Shown here: positions 1 through 8,524 of the stretch, piece by piece
How the letters are laid out: the number at the start of each line of letters is the position of its first letter
How positions within the stretch are numbered: the stretch's first letter is position 1
The notes under the pieces: generated by a model
Told to the model about the DNA's origin: nothing
The model's database searches: none
Seen by the model: only the letters and a program-made list of their open reading frames with translations
From: an uncultured Pirellulaceae bacterium
Lineage (GTDB): Bacteria; Planctomycetota; Planctomycetia; Pirellulales; Pirellulaceae
Direction of reading: 5' to 3'
DNA: 33,423 bases
NCBI GenBank assembly: GCA_905480235.1
Contig: CAJQPP010000119.1
Location: 1 to 33,423, forward strand
Translations under genes and position numbers: made by a program

Positions 1-93
1 TGGGAAGAATTTTTGGAACCGCCCTCGTTAACGCCCGAGGCGGCCAGGACGTCGCTCGTGCAAATCCCCGATCGTCCCAAGCGGTCCATGTAA
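1..93 (+). CDS. Possible C-terminal end of a hypothetical protein (partial)
   Basis: Frame 1 is open from the left edge to a TAA at 91-93, giving about 30 residues rich in Pro, Glu and Ser that end in ...PKRSM. This composition is typical of a disordered protein tail, and the codons are not unusual for the window. Frame 3 is also open (to about 129), so the choice of frame is uncertain. No family can be named from so short a piece. Confidence 0.25.
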   Translation, partial: WEEFLEPPSLTPEAARTSLVQIPDRPKRSM

Positions 94-439
94 TGGCGGG
101 GTCCGTTACTGGTCGATGCGGCACCGGTTAGACCGGGTACATTCATGGCTATCCGCGGGAGGGGCTACCCACGGTGGGCGAAGCATCGATGGCGTCGAAT
201 TGGAAATGTGATGTTCTCGCAGCGCGGTCTAGGCAATTCGGCAGACCTTGTTACCATTTTCGCAAATTGGGGACGTTCTTTGTTCGGCCGGCGATCAGAA
301 TCACGGATGTTATTTTCGTCTTTCGCCCGCCGGTCGCTGGGTCACGCCAATGAGGGAGCCATGCGGTATACTGGGCAGCAGTAGGAACAAACACTAATCC
401 GTTTGTCTTTTTTTGCTGCTTCTTTTAAGAACCAGAATT
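94..439. other. Gene-poor stretch, no convincing CDS
   Basis: This stretch of about 350 bp holds only short open frames. The longest (145-384, plus strand) gives an Arg/Ser/Gly-rich translation that does not look like a protein. I looked for tRNA, tmRNA, RNase P and SRP signatures and saw none. A weak hairpin followed by a T run lies at its right end (387-414). The stretch could be decayed sequence next to the recombination scar at 440-742, or an unrecognised RNA. Confidence 0.4.
387..414 (+). terminator. Possible weak intrinsic terminator
   Basis: ACAAAC (387-392) can pair with GTTTGT (401-406) across an 8-nt loop, and the stem is followed by C and seven T (408-414). The stem is short and AT-rich, so it would be weak. 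It would end transcription arriving from the left edge. Confidence 0.3.
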
Positions 440-556
440 GTGAAAGCGCTTGTCACCGGTGCCAACGGTTTTCTCGGATCCTATGTCGTTAGACAATTGC
501 TGGACCAGGATGACCAGGTGCGGATTGATCTTATTGATATCAACGATGTTTTTTAA
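440..556 (+). pseudogene. Truncated N-terminus of an extended-SDR NAD-dependent epimerase
   Basis: From a GTG at 440 the frame reads VKALVTGANGFLGSYVVRQL, then about eight more family-like residues to QVR. This is the classic first beta strand, glycine-rich NAD-binding loop (TGxxGFLG) and first helix of an extended short-chain dehydrogenase/epimerase. Family resemblance stops near position 523. The frame then runs through unrelated bases to TAA at 554-556. The unrelated bases read as recombinase on the opposite strand, so the gene was cut by a rearrangement rather than by a point mutation. The intact SDR at 1366-2271 has a clearly related N-terminus at protein and DNA level, so the fragment is probably the remnant of a paralogue. 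It cannot be a working enzyme. Confidence 0.65.
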
Positions 557-742
557 GTCGCACCAATTAACAAACCGCTTTAGCCTGTCCCGGTAACCCC
601 CAAGGGTAGAAGCCTTCAAGCCGCCTGATCGAGCGTCTAGAAACCATTCGACCAACTCAGCCGGAGTAGCTTGGTTAATCTTTACGCTGTTGTAGGGAAG
701 CAGGCCGGCCCTCTGAATACGTGCCTGCAACCTGATGGGTGG
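524..742 (-). pseudogene. Fragment of a tyrosine recombinase/phage integrase (core-binding domain)
   Basis: On the minus strand the frame encodes about 65 residues resembling the N-terminal SAM-like, core-binding domain of tyrosine recombinases: TPAELVEWFLDAR, then STLGGYRDRLKRFVNWC. This matches the usual helix pair with a Tyr-x-x-x-Leu-x-x-Phe-x-x-Trp-Cys core. The catalytic domain (the R-H-R-Y residues) is absent, because the frame passes at about 523 into the antisense of the SDR fragment. The 5' side is limited by a stop at 743-745 and has no ATG. It is therefore truncated at the 3' side and perhaps at both ends, and must be inactive. It marks a past integration or deletion. The assignment rests on pattern resemblance only. 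Confidence 0.5.
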
Positions 743-758
743 TTAGCGACATGCCTTT

Positions 759-1241
759 TCAAAGCTCTAGCCGAAAGAAAAATTCCGAGTACGTTTCGTG
801 ACTGTCATGCATCTCGCGGACCCGCCCGTCGGCTTGGAACCCAAACTTCTCGAAAAATTTATGCGCACGCTCAAAACGAGTATCTGACCAGAACTGCACT
901 TCCTGAAACCCTTTTTCGCGAGCCCAATCAATCGTGATCTGCATCAAATCATGCCCCCATTCAGTTTGACCTCGCAACGACTTATCGAGGTAAAGCCGTC
1001 GAAACCCACATATTTGCGGATCATCAACAAACGGGATCGTGGCATGGGAACCCATTATTTGCCCATTCAAATCCAACACCCAGAATTCTCCACCTTTGCC
1101 GCGATAACTTGCTTCAATGTCCAACAACTCGGCCTCCGCACCGCCCGGTTCCAGGCAAACAAGATCGTCGTACTCGGAATAACACCGCGATATTAAATCA
1201 ATCACACCTTGGCTATCCTGATTGTGGCCGATTCGAATCAT
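759..1241 (-). CDS. GNAT-family N-acetyltransferase
   Basis: This 160-residue protein has the size and layout of a single-domain GCN5-related acetyltransferase, which transfers the acetyl group of acetyl-CoA to an amine. The central part shows GEFWVLDLNGQIMGSHA (beta strands 2-3), then FRRLYLDKSLRGQTEWGHDL (beta 4 and the CoA pyrophosphate loop), then DTRFERAHKFFEKFGF (the typical C-terminal motif). The CoA loop is somewhat degenerate, R-G-Q-T-E-W-G instead of Q/R-x-x-G-x-G/A. The ATG at 1241 fits the first beta strand, and GGAAG lies about 10 nt upstream. The substrate cannot be told. It sits beside a recombinase fragment, a common setting for mobile acetyltransferase genes, so it may have come in with that element. 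Confidence 0.85.
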   Translation of the reverse strand: MIRIGHNQDSQGVIDLISRCYSEYDDLVCLEPGGAEAELLDIEASYRGKGGEFWVLDLNGQIMGSHATIPFVDDPQICGFRRLYLDKSLRGQTEWGHDLMQITIDWAREKGFQEVQFWSDTRFERAHKFFEKFGFQADGRVREMHDSHETYSEFFFRLEL

Positions 1242-1365
1242 GAAACGTGCTTCCAGGTAAAATGCTGGGGGGGTCGAAAAAAGTACTTTCGCGAGATCTT
1301 AAAAAATACCGGGTCGGTTGTCATCCTCGCCCATTTATTTTCAACACAATAACAGAGAACTTACA

Positions 1366-2271
1366 TTGAACATCGCAGTCACTGGCGGCACCGGTTTTAT
1401 TGGCCGCTACATCCTTCGACAATTGAACCAACAGGGGCACTCGCTAAAAGCGTGGAAACGCAAAGCAAGCATACAGGATGGTCTTGAGGCAATTCCGGTG
1501 CAATGGATTACGGGCGGACTCGATGATGCCGACTCCAGCAAGGCATTGGTAAAGGACTGCGATGCGGTTGTGCATGCCGCTCATTGGAAACCGGGGCGTC
1601 TTTTCCAAGGCGGCGAAGGGAATATCGCAAAATTCGCCGAAATGAACATCCTCGGCACTTTGAACTTGGTTCGTGCTGCAATGGATGCCGGAGTGCAGAG
1701 ATTTGTTTTCCTCTCCACCTGTGCGGTTTACGATCGCATCCTGGCCGATCGACCTCTCGATGAAAGTCATCCACTATGGCCGCGTTCCCATTACGGAGCC
1801 ACCAAAGCAGCAATCGAGAAATTCACCCACAGCTACGCACGCAATGAAGGTTTCAATATTTGCTCGCTTCGCCCATGCGGTGTTTATGGGCAAGCCCATC
1901 CTGTGGAATACAGCAAATACTTTGAACTCGTTGAACAGGTCGCCCGGGGTGCAACCGTTCAAGTCAGCAAAGGTGGCAAAGAAGTTCACGCAGCAGACGT
2001 CGCCAAAGCAATTGAAATTCTTCTCCGCGCTGATCATGTTGCAGGTGAAGCATTCAATTGTTATGACCGATACATTTCCGAATACGAGGTCGCTCATTTG
2101 GCTCGAGAAATTTCCGGTTCAAACGCTATTATTGAGGGCCAGCCCAAACAACCCGCCCACCAAATAGCGACCGAAAAAATCGAAAATCTGGGCATGCGAT
2201 TTGGCGGTCGTCCATTATTGGAACGAACCATCCAACAGTTGGTCGACACCATGCCGTCCATTCGTGATTGA
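1366..2271 (+). CDS. NAD-dependent epimerase/dehydratase (extended SDR)
   Basis: The 301-residue protein begins directly with the Rossmann strand and the NAD-binding loop TGGTGFIG (residues 6-13). The active-site Tyr and Lys are present as YGATK (Tyr143, Lys147), preceded by a Ser-rich strand end (FLSTCAVYD). These features define the extended SDR family, which mainly acts on nucleotide sugars or other oxidised carbon skeletons; the substrate is unknown. I chose the TTG at 1366 because it places the start at the normal distance before the glycine loop and has GAGAA a few bases upstream. The in-frame TTG at 1318 would add 16 residues with no family resemblance. It is transcribed away from the GNAT gene. 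Confidence 0.88.
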   Translation: MNIAVTGGTGFIGRYILRQLNQQGHSLKAWKRKASIQDGLEAIPVQWITGGLDDADSSKALVKDCDAVVHAAHWKPGRLFQGGEGNIAKFAEMNILGTLNLVRAAMDAGVQRFVFLSTCAVYDRILADRPLDESHPLWPRSHYGATKAAIEKFTHSYARNEGFNICSLRPCGVYGQAHPVEYSKYFELVEQVARGATVQVSKGGKEVHAADVAKAIEILLRADHVAGEAFNCYDRYISEYEVAHLAREISGSNAIIEGQPKQPAHQIATEKIENLGMRFGGRPLLERTIQQLVDTMPSIRD

Positions 2272-2302
2272 CCGGCGACGGGTGCATCGTAGGGTGGGGC
2301 GT

Positions 2303-3412
2303 TTACATGCCAACTTTGGTTAAAGCATAAACGGCGAACGTCGCCAACCAATGCTCGCCCTCATAGTGCCCGCTGAAGACATAGCGAAACCCTACCTGAG
2401 CGTGTGCTTTGGCGGCGGCGGATAAAATCTTTTTCCGAGGGTCATTGTCACTCAAAACGGAGGCAATACCCTGCAAGCACCAAGCTCGAGAAAGGTCCAA
2501 GCCAGCAAGGTGCACAATCTTCCCATCGGTCACATCCGAAACTTCTACCGGTTGCAATAAGCGATGGTCGTTGGACTGGCCTAAACTGGGCATGAAGGCT
2601 TTGAGCCATTGGGAAAAGGCTTTTCGATCAAGAACCCGTCTCATCAAATCAGCTTCATTCAAACCCGCTGAGAAAAAATCCTCACCGGATGGTTCATAAT
2701 TGGACGGATAGTCTACGTCGTTCAAATAATAATCCCGACTTCGTTCGACAATCAATTTCTCAAGCTCTTGATTACCCACCGCCCGCGCGTAATCGAGTGT
2801 TTGCCCTAAAGCAAAAGCCGTGTCAGGGTGGACGCCTGTGCGGATCGGATAGGCGAGTTTGGGTAAATAGTCGTTGACACGCTGAAGCAAGATCTCTTCC
2901 AACGGCTGCAGGTTGTCCTTCCATTGATTGCCTTGAGCGTCATCCCATTCTTTTAGTTCCGCTAACAAGCGAAAGGCCCATGCCCAGCCATACATCCGTT
3001 CGAAGCTGCGGTTCTGCTTCTGCGCAAAATACTCTGCCTCCTTTGCCAGGTTCTCGGCGGAGAGATGTTCGTTTAATTTTGCGCGGATCTCATCAACTCG
3101 CGGGTGATCTGGATAGAGTCGTATCAAACGCACCAACATCCAATGCCCATGAATGCTACTGTGCCAATCAAAACACCCGTAAAAAGCCGGATGCATTTCC
3201 TTGGGTGATTGCACTGACTGAGAATCAACCATCACGTTGGATGGTTTATTTGGAAATTCTTGATCCATCCCCTGTAAGGCAAGATCAGCAAATGCGGAGA
3301 CCTGGGCTTCCGTCAGCCGATCACCCAACTTTGGTAAATCGGCCTCTTGGGCATGGGAAAGATCAATGTTCATGAGAAAGACAGCCAACAAGATGGTAAA
3401 TCGAATTCGCAT
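2303..3412 (-). CDS. Secreted DUF2891-family protein
   Basis: This protein has 369 residues. The first ~21 form a signal peptide (basic start, hydrophobic core FTILLAVFLM, likely cut after SHA), so it should be exported to the periplasm. The mature part matches the DUF2891 family in length and in conserved segments: HPAFYGCFDWHSSIHGHW near the N-terminus, YGWAWAFRLLAEL in the middle, and SGHYEGEHWLATFAVYAL at the C-terminus. The many aromatic and helical repeats suggest an alpha/alpha-barrel fold like some glycan-active enzymes, but this is inference and the biochemical function is unknown. Its 3' end faces the SDR gene across 31 bp. The ATG at 3412 gives a well-formed signal peptide. Confidence 0.85.
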   Translation of the reverse strand: MRIRFTILLAVFLMNIDLSHAQEADLPKLGDRLTEAQVSAFADLALQGMDQEFPNKPSNVMVDSQSVQSPKEMHPAFYGCFDWHSSIHGHWMLVRLIRLYPDHPRVDEIRAKLNEHLSAENLAKEAEYFAQKQNRSFERMYGWAWAFRLLAELKEWDDAQGNQWKDNLQPLEEILLQRVNDYLPKLAYPIRTGVHPDTAFALGQTLDYARAVGNQELEKLIVERSRDYYLNDVDYPSNYEPSGEDFFSAGLNEADLMRRVLDRKAFSQWLKAFMPSLGQSNDHRLLQPVEVSDVTDGKIVHLAGLDLSRAWCLQGIASVLSDNDPRKKILSAAAKAHAQVGFRYVFSGHYEGEHWLATFAVYALTKVGM

Positions 3413-3644
3413 AGCACACCCAACAGAAAAACCAAACCTAATGCATCAAATTACAGACAAATCACCGGTTATCGGACCCCATGTCCCACAGCAGAGGCAA
3501 AAAGGCACGACCTTCATCACAAGCCAAAATGTCACCAGCAGCCTACAACCCGTTAATTATTTTTTGGCCGCCAACCCATTAGCTGATAGACTCTGATAGT
3601 ATCCCACCGAATCTTCCTTTTTTCTACCTGCCTCCACCTCAGCA

Positions 3645-5540
3645 GTGAATCGAAAAAGCAATCCATTTATCGACTGGCTAGGGCTGGACTCCGTAGCCCC
3701 CAACCATTTCCAATTGCTGGGAATCGACCCCTCGGTGACAGATCGTCGAAGTATCAAAAAAGCCGCTGGAGCGACTTTGGAACGACTCGGGGATCGACCC
3801 ACCAACGGCAAAGACCTTGAGAACTGGCGTTTGGTGCGGCGGCAAATCAAGGTGGCATACCAATGCCTATCAGATGAAGCCCGCAGAAAAGAGTACTTAG
3901 ACCAACTGGTACTGCCAGAGCTACCGGCATCACCCACGGCTTCCGATTCATCAAAGCGTAAACAAGCCCCAGAGCCACCCGATCCGTCAGATACTAAAAC
4001 GGCTACCCCCTCAGCCAGCGAGCCCTCTGAAATTCCGATGGCTATTCCGATGGCGAAAGTCATTGAGGAAGAGCAGGAGGATATCTCTGCAACTAAATCG
4101 ACCTCAAGTTCGCCAATTTTGGTGGTCAGTAAAAGTCGCCGTAAAAACAGATCGATTCCGCTGTTCACGCTGACCATCTTGTTAGTATTGGCCGGGGGGG
4201 TGAGTTACGCAGCTTTTGAGTGGGTCGTGAAACCCTTGCTCGAGGGCAAGACACTCAACCTGGCCATCCTGCAGCAGCCAGCCCAAGCTCCCGCTCCCTC
4301 TGCCACCCCGCCGGACCGTTCGCCAGATCCTGCTCAGCAACCACCGCGACGCCCCCCTTTATCCAAAGACCAGCCCAGTGCTTCCCCTAACCCCTCAACC
4401 ATTGAGCCCGTGCAGCCCGATACGACTTGGGCCAACCTCACACAAGCTGAGTTTCCAAGTGAACTCGGCTTCTTGCATCACATCGGGCAGGCCAGCTTGT
4501 GCATGAAGCGTCGTGAATGGGAACGCATGGAACGATATTTCAAGGACGCCCAAAACTTTGTACGCGATCAAACGACGTTAGATATATATCTCGAACATCA
4601 GACTGTGGCCGAGGCTTGGCGCGCGTTTTGGCGTCGCGTGGAAAAAAACGCGAGAGGCATGGCGTCCATGAAAGAGCTGCGAATCAATGACAAAGTCCTT
4701 GTTATTGTAGAAGCAAAACAGGACTCATTGGTCTATCGAGTGGGTGGTAACCGAATTGAGAACCCCTACCAACAACTACCGCTGCTGATCGCATTGGCCA
4801 TCTGTGAAAAAGCGTCGATTGAGCCTTACGAAACCATCGTAAGTGATCGTCTCGTCGTTTATTCCGTCGCCGCGAAGTTCAACCCCGAATACGCGACGCC
4901 GGCAAGGGAATTGGTTAAACGAGAGGAACAACTCGGCCACGCGACGGCGGCTTTTAACGCTTTTTTCGAAAAGGATATTGAGTCGCTTTATTGGCCTCAA
5001 AGTATCAAGACCCTGACCGCGAAAGAAATTCGGCAAAACGATCTGATCAACAAAACGTCAGAATCCGAAAAAGTGATGCAGGGTGTTAATGGACTTAACC
5101 CCACAGAATTTCGCCAGCGGATGGGTGAACTCAAAATGGCTTTGTTGACGAAACCGAATTCGGAGAATACCGAGACCAGCGTCATGCTTCAATTTGGCAT
5201 CGACTCCTGCGTTAGCGAAAACGAGCCTGATTTGTTAACCGAGTTCCTGAATATAAAGCGGCTGCGCACTCAAGCCGGCGGAGAGGCGCCGGATTATCTG
5301 GCTCACTACCAAAAAATGTCCAACCGCCAACTCGATGAAAAAACGGTCAAACGCCTTTTCGTGTGCATCATGGAGCTGCATCGGAAAGCTAAACTTGCCG
5401 AAAACGGTCTTCCGCCAGCGAAGATACTGGCAATGGCAGAGCAGGTCGCTAAAAAACACGGTCTATCGGAAGAGGCCGCTTGGTTAGAACGCAATTATGG
5501 TGAAATCCCCTCCCGCAAAAATGGCAATTTAGGTCTCTAA
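3645..5540 (+). CDS. Membrane-anchored protein with degenerate J-like N-terminal domain
   Basis: This 631-residue protein starts at a GTG. Residues about 18-88 resemble a J domain: HFQLLGIDP at the start and AYQCLSDEARRKEYLDQL at the end, the usual helix III-IV signature. The HPD motif that activates Hsp70 is missing (RPTNGKD lies there), so it is unlikely to be a normal DnaJ co-chaperone. A Ser/Pro-rich acidic linker follows. One transmembrane helix lies at about 171-195, just after a basic stretch (SRRKNRS), which predicts an N-terminus in the cytoplasm. A Pro-rich stretch (about 210-260) leads to a helical C-terminal domain of about 370 residues that I do not recognise. Multi-domain proteins of this kind are common in planctomycetes. 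No clear ribosome-binding site precedes the GTG. Confidence 0.8.
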   Translation: MNRKSNPFIDWLGLDSVAPNHFQLLGIDPSVTDRRSIKKAAGATLERLGDRPTNGKDLENWRLVRRQIKVAYQCLSDEARRKEYLDQLVLPELPASPTASDSSKRKQAPEPPDPSDTKTATPSASEPSEIPMAIPMAKVIEEEQEDISATKSTSSSPILVVSKSRRKNRSIPLFTLTILLVLAGGVSYAAFEWVVKPLLEGKTLNLAILQQPAQAPAPSATPPDRSPDPAQQPPRRPPLSKDQPSASPNPSTIEPVQPDTTWANLTQAEFPSELGFLHHIGQASLCMKRREWERMERYFKDAQNFVRDQTTLDIYLEHQTVAEAWRAFWRRVEKNARGMASMKELRINDKVLVIVEAKQDSLVYRVGGNRIENPYQQLPLLIALAICEKASIEPYETIVSDRLVVYSVAAKFNPEYATPARELVKREEQLGHATAAFNAFFEKDIESLYWPQSIKTLTAKEIRQNDLINKTSESEKVMQGVNGLNPTEFRQRMGELKMALLTKPNSENTETSVMLQFGIDSCVSENEPDLLTEFLNIKRLRTQAGGEAPDYLAHYQKMSNRQLDEKTVKRLFVCIMELHRKAKLAENGLPPAKILAMAEQVAKKHGLSEEAAWLERNYGEIPSRKNGNLGL

Positions 5541-5679
5541 ATGAACCTTCCTGCAGGCAGACTGCTCTGGGAGCCAGAACGTCCATTGGTGTTGTGCTTT
5601 TTCGTAGATTTTTTAGGATGTGGCCTGAATCGCGGCCCCACTGTGGGGTGTTCCCGTCGATTCATCCATCGGGGTTGAT

Positions 5680-5700
5680 TTGACTGATTTTTATAGTCAA
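5680..5700. promoter_or_regulatory. Inverted repeat TTGACT-N9-AGTCAA upstream of nqrA
   Basis: TTGACT (5680-5685) and AGTCAA (5695-5700) are exact inverted copies separated by nine AT-rich bases. The layout suits a dimeric regulator. The left arm also resembles a -35 hexamer, although no good -10 box lies 17 bp further on. Its role is inferred from position alone. Confidence 0.35.
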
Positions 5701-5731
5701 TAAAACCGATAAAAATTCACGGAACGACTCT

Positions 5732-5745
5732 GTGAAAATTTTCAC
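5732..5745. promoter_or_regulatory. Perfect 14-bp palindrome GTGAAAATTTTCAC upstream of nqrA
   Basis: The site is a perfect palindrome lying 6 bp before a TATAAA box and 99 bp before the nqrA ATG. This is a good position for an operator overlapping the promoter. A similar half site, ATTCAC, occurs at 5715-5720. I cannot name the regulator. Confidence 0.45.
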
Positions 5746-5844
5746 GAGCCTTATAAACTTTTAGCTGACCGACCGTTAGGCATTTTTGGTCGGGAGTGTG
5801 TGAAAGCGATCGCGTTTCACAAGCCGGCTGTTAAGAGACAAAAC

Positions 5845-7185
5845 ATGTTGCATCAAATCAAGCGTGGACTGAATGTTCCTATCGCGGGAGTGCCGGTCCA
5901 GACCATTTCGGCGGGCCCTGCCATTAGCTCCGTTGCTCTTGTAGGTGACGACTACATCGGCATGCGTCCACGGATGCTGGTCAATGTCGGTGACCGAGTC
6001 AAAGCGGGGCAACCGGTTTTCGAGGACAAAAAAGTAGAGGGCGTGATATTCACGGCTCCTGGCTGTGGTGTTGTGACAGCGGTTAACCGCGGTGACAAAC
6101 GCAAGTTCGAATCGATGGTGATTGAGCTAGAGGGTGACGAGCGAGAGCAATTCGAAAGTTCCAATTCTCTTGAAAGCCTCTCCGCAGAAAACATTCGCGG
6201 CAGGTTGGTTGCATCCGGTGAATGGACAGCTTTACGCACTCGCCCGTTTAGCCGCACCCCGCATCCCGAGAGCCATGCCAGCTCGATATTCGTGACAGCG
6301 ATGGACAGTAACCCACTCGCTCCGGAAGCGGAATTGATCATCAGCAACCACAAGGAAGCCTTCCTGTTCGGTTTGATGGTCGTCTCCAAAATAAATCAAG
6401 GCAAGGTCTACGTCTGTACGCGGGACGATTCACGCGTGCCGGGCAATGAGCTTAGCAACGTGCACTTCGAATCATTTTCAGGTCCCCACCCGTCCGGATT
6501 GCCAGGGACACACATTCACCGCCTCGACCCCGTCAACGCCGATCACATTGCCTGGACCATTGGTTACCAAGACGTGATTGCTTGGGGTCATCTTTTCTTG
6601 ACGGGAGAGGTGATGACCGAAAAGACGGTTTCTCTGGCGGGTCCTGTCGTTAAGACGCCACAACTGTACACCACCAATCGCGGTGCCAACCTGATGGATT
6701 TAACCGCCGGAAACATTGATAAACCGAATATACGAATTATCAGCGGTTCCGTTTTGTCGGGCCGTAAAGCTGCGGAACCGGTCCAGTATTTGGGTCGGTT
6801 TCACAATCAGGTCTCGGTAGTAGAAGAGGGGAATTTCAAGGAGTTTCTGGGTTGGCAAAAACCTGGAGCTAAAAAATTCTCGATCACAAAAGCTTATTTG
6901 GGTTCGTGGTTAAAGGGCAAACGCTTTGACATGAACACCAACATTAACGGCGGTTATCGCACGATGGTACCAATCGGTACTTACGAGCGTGTCATGCCCA
7001 TGGATATTTTACCAACGCAATTGTTGCGTGCTTTGATTACGGGTGACACCGATAAGGCGCAGCAACTGGGTTGTCTGGAACTTGATGAAGAAGACTTGGG
7101 TCTTTGTACCTTTGTCTGTCCCGGCAAATACGAATACGGAAACATCCTCCGCGAGAATCTGACTCGCATCGAGAAAGAAGGATAA
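5845..7185 (+). CDS. nqrA: Na+-translocating NADH:quinone reductase subunit A
   Basis: NqrA is the peripheral cytoplasmic subunit of Na+-NQR, the complex that oxidises NADH, reduces quinone and pumps Na+. From the ATG at 5845 the protein is 446 residues long and aligns from its first residues with the known family start ([11 protein letters not shown], then [15 protein letters not shown] and FEDKK). Later family segments are also present, for example [18 protein letters not shown] and the C-terminal [12 protein letters not shown]. An upstream GTG at 5800 would add 15 residues that the family lacks, while AAGAGA precedes the chosen ATG. It is the first gene of the operon, and nqrB starts 7 bp after its stop. 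Confidence 0.96.
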   Translation: MLHQIKRGLNVPIAGVPVQTISAGPAISSVALVGDDYIGMRPRMLVNVGDRVKAGQPVFEDKKVEGVIFTAPGCGVVTAVNRGDKRKFESMVIELEGDEREQFESSNSLESLSAENIRGRLVASGEWTALRTRPFSRTPHPESHASSIFVTAMDSNPLAPEAELIISNHKEAFLFGLMVVSKINQGKVYVCTRDDSRVPGNELSNVHFESFSGPHPSGLPGTHIHRLDPVNADHIAWTIGYQDVIAWGHLFLTGEVMTEKTVSLAGPVVKTPQLYTTNRGANLMDLTAGNIDKPNIRIISGSVLSGRKAAEPVQYLGRFHNQVSVVEEGNFKEFLGWQKPGAKKFSITKAYLGSWLKGKRFDMNTNINGGYRTMVPIGTYERVMPMDILPTQLLRALITGDTDKAQQLGCLELDEEDLGLCTFVCPGKYEYGNILRENLTRIEKEG

Positions 7186-7192
7186 CGTCCCG

Positions 7193-8524
7193 ATGAAGTT
7201 GCTTCGCAATCTATTGGATAAAATCGAACCGCAATTCAAGCAGGGTGGAAAGCTGGAAAAGCTTTACCCTCTGTATGAAGCCAATGACACTCTGGTATTT
7301 TCACCAGATCATGTCACCGATGGCAGCACTCACGTGCGCGATGCGATCGATACCAAACGCATGATGACGATGGTGATTGTCGCCTTGCTGCCATGTGTAT
7401 TCATGGCGATGTACAACACAGGCTACCAAGCGAACAAGATCATTCAGGCGGCTTACACCGCCACCGATGGTCAGATCGTAGAGACCCTGAAACAAGGCAA
7501 TGGTTGGTGGCGATACGCCATCATGGACGCCATGGGCGTTAGCTACATCCAAGCGGGTGACTTCTATACCAACCTGACGAATTTCGATCTTGGGTTGATT
7601 CTGGCCTGTGTCGTGCATGGCGCGCTTTACTTTTTGCCCATGTATATCATCACGTTGATTGTAGGCGGGCATTGCGAAGTCCTGTTCAGTGTCGTCCGTA
7701 AACACGAAATCAACGAGGGCTTTCTGGTCACCAGCATGCTCTATCCGTTGACCTTGCCGCCGGAAACCCCGTTATGGCAGGTTGCCGTCGGGATTGCCTT
7801 CGGCGTGATTGTCGCCAAGGAGATATTCGGGGGCACCGGAACCAACTTCCTCAACGTTGCCCTCACCGCCCGGGCCTTCTTGTACTTCTCATACGCTCCT
7901 CAGATGAGCGGTGAAAAAGTCTGGACCGCGGTTGACGGATACAGCGGGGCCACCGCACTGGGAGCGATCGCCGCGAATGAAAACAATGCCTCTGTTCCCG
8001 AAATTGTGGGCAACCTCAAGGGCACGATCGACGGCGTCGTCGTGCAAGCTGGAAATATGGATTGGTGGGACGCTTTCTGGGGCAATATCCATGGCTCGGT
8101 GGGAGAAACTTCCGCTTTCTGCTGTTTGCTGGGAGCCATCATTCTGATCGCCACTCGCATTGGTTCCTGGCGAATCATGGCAGGTGTTGTCATGGGAGTT
8201 ACCGCTTTGTCCGGCCTGCTTTGCTTGCTGCCGATCGAAAGTGCTGTCTACAACATCACACCGCAATGGCACATGGTGATCGGAGGTCTGGCCTTTGGCA
8301 CCGTCTTTATGGCAACCGATCCAGTCTCAGCTTCCATGACCGTAAAGGGTCAGTGGATATATGGAGGTTTGATCGGATTTGTCACGGTCATGGTTCGTTC
8401 CATGAATATTGGATTCCCGGAGGGTATCATGTTGGCCATTCTCTTTGGGAACTGTTTTGCACCTCTGATCGACCATTTCGTGGTCGAAGCGAATATCAAA
8501 AGAAGGTTAGCTCGTCATGGCTAG
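7193..8524 (+). CDS. nqrB: Na+-translocating NADH:quinone reductase subunit B
   Basis: NqrB is a membrane subunit with a covalently bound FMN. It holds the quinone site and part of the Na+ path. This 443-residue protein has many hydrophobic helices beginning near residue 58. The flavinylation motif SGAT is visible at residues 251-254 ([10 protein letters not shown]), so Thr254 should carry the FMN that ApbE attaches. Other family marks are [17 protein letters not shown] and [20 protein letters not shown] stands about 11 nt before the ATG. The last 8 bases overlap the start of nqrC, indicating translational coupling. Confidence 0.96.
   Translation: MKLLRNLLDKIEPQFKQGGKLEKLYPLYEANDTLVFSPDHVTDGSTHVRDAIDTKRMMTMVIVALLPCVFMAMYNTGYQANKIIQAAYTATDGQIVETLKQGNGWWRYAIMDAMGVSYIQAGDFYTNLTNFDLGLILACVVHGALYFLPMYIITLIVGGHCEVLFSVVRKHEINEGFLVTSMLYPLTLPPETPLWQVAVGIAFGVIVAKEIFGGTGTNFLNVALTARAFLYFSYAPQMSGEKVWTAVDGYSGATALGAIAANENNASVPEIVGNLKGTIDGVVVQAGNMDWWDAFWGNIHGSVGETSAFCCLLGAIILIATRIGSWRIMAGVVMGVTALSGLLCLLPIESAVYNITPQWHMVIGGLAFGTVFMATDPVSASMTVKGQWIYGGLIGFVTVMVRSMNIGFPEGIMLAILFGNCFAPLIDHFVVEANIKRRLARHG

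Larger units (their letters stand above)
5541..5844 (+). promoter_or_regulatory. Leader region of the nqr operon
   Basis: This 304-bp stretch has no gene and precedes seven co-directional genes, so it should carry the operon promoter. It is AT-rich from about 5680. It holds two inverted repeats (5680-5700 and 5732-5745, listed separately) and a possible -10 box TATAAA at 5752-5757. A short GC hairpin at 5636-5648 (CCCCA/TGGGG) has no T run after it. AAGAGA just upstream of the ATG at 5845 is a suitable ribosome-binding site for nqrA. Confidence 0.5.

Noticed and set aside
145-384. 79-codon open frame on the plus strand
   Set aside because: The translation is dominated by Arg, Ser and Gly without hydrophobic pattern, and no ribosome-binding site is seen.
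3557-4177. 206-codon open frame on the minus strand
   Set aside because: It is antisense to the J-like gene, whose frame has clear domain and membrane structure; the Ser-rich translation is a mirror of the low-complexity linker.
5636-5648. GC hairpin CCCCA/TGGGG after the J-like gene, as a terminator
   Set aside because: The stem is 5 bp with a 3-nt loop and no T run follows.
5800-5844. GTG start 45 bp upstream of nqrA
   Set aside because: The added 15 residues are missing in the NqrA family; the ATG at 5845 gives the family length of 446 residues and is preceded by AAGAGA.
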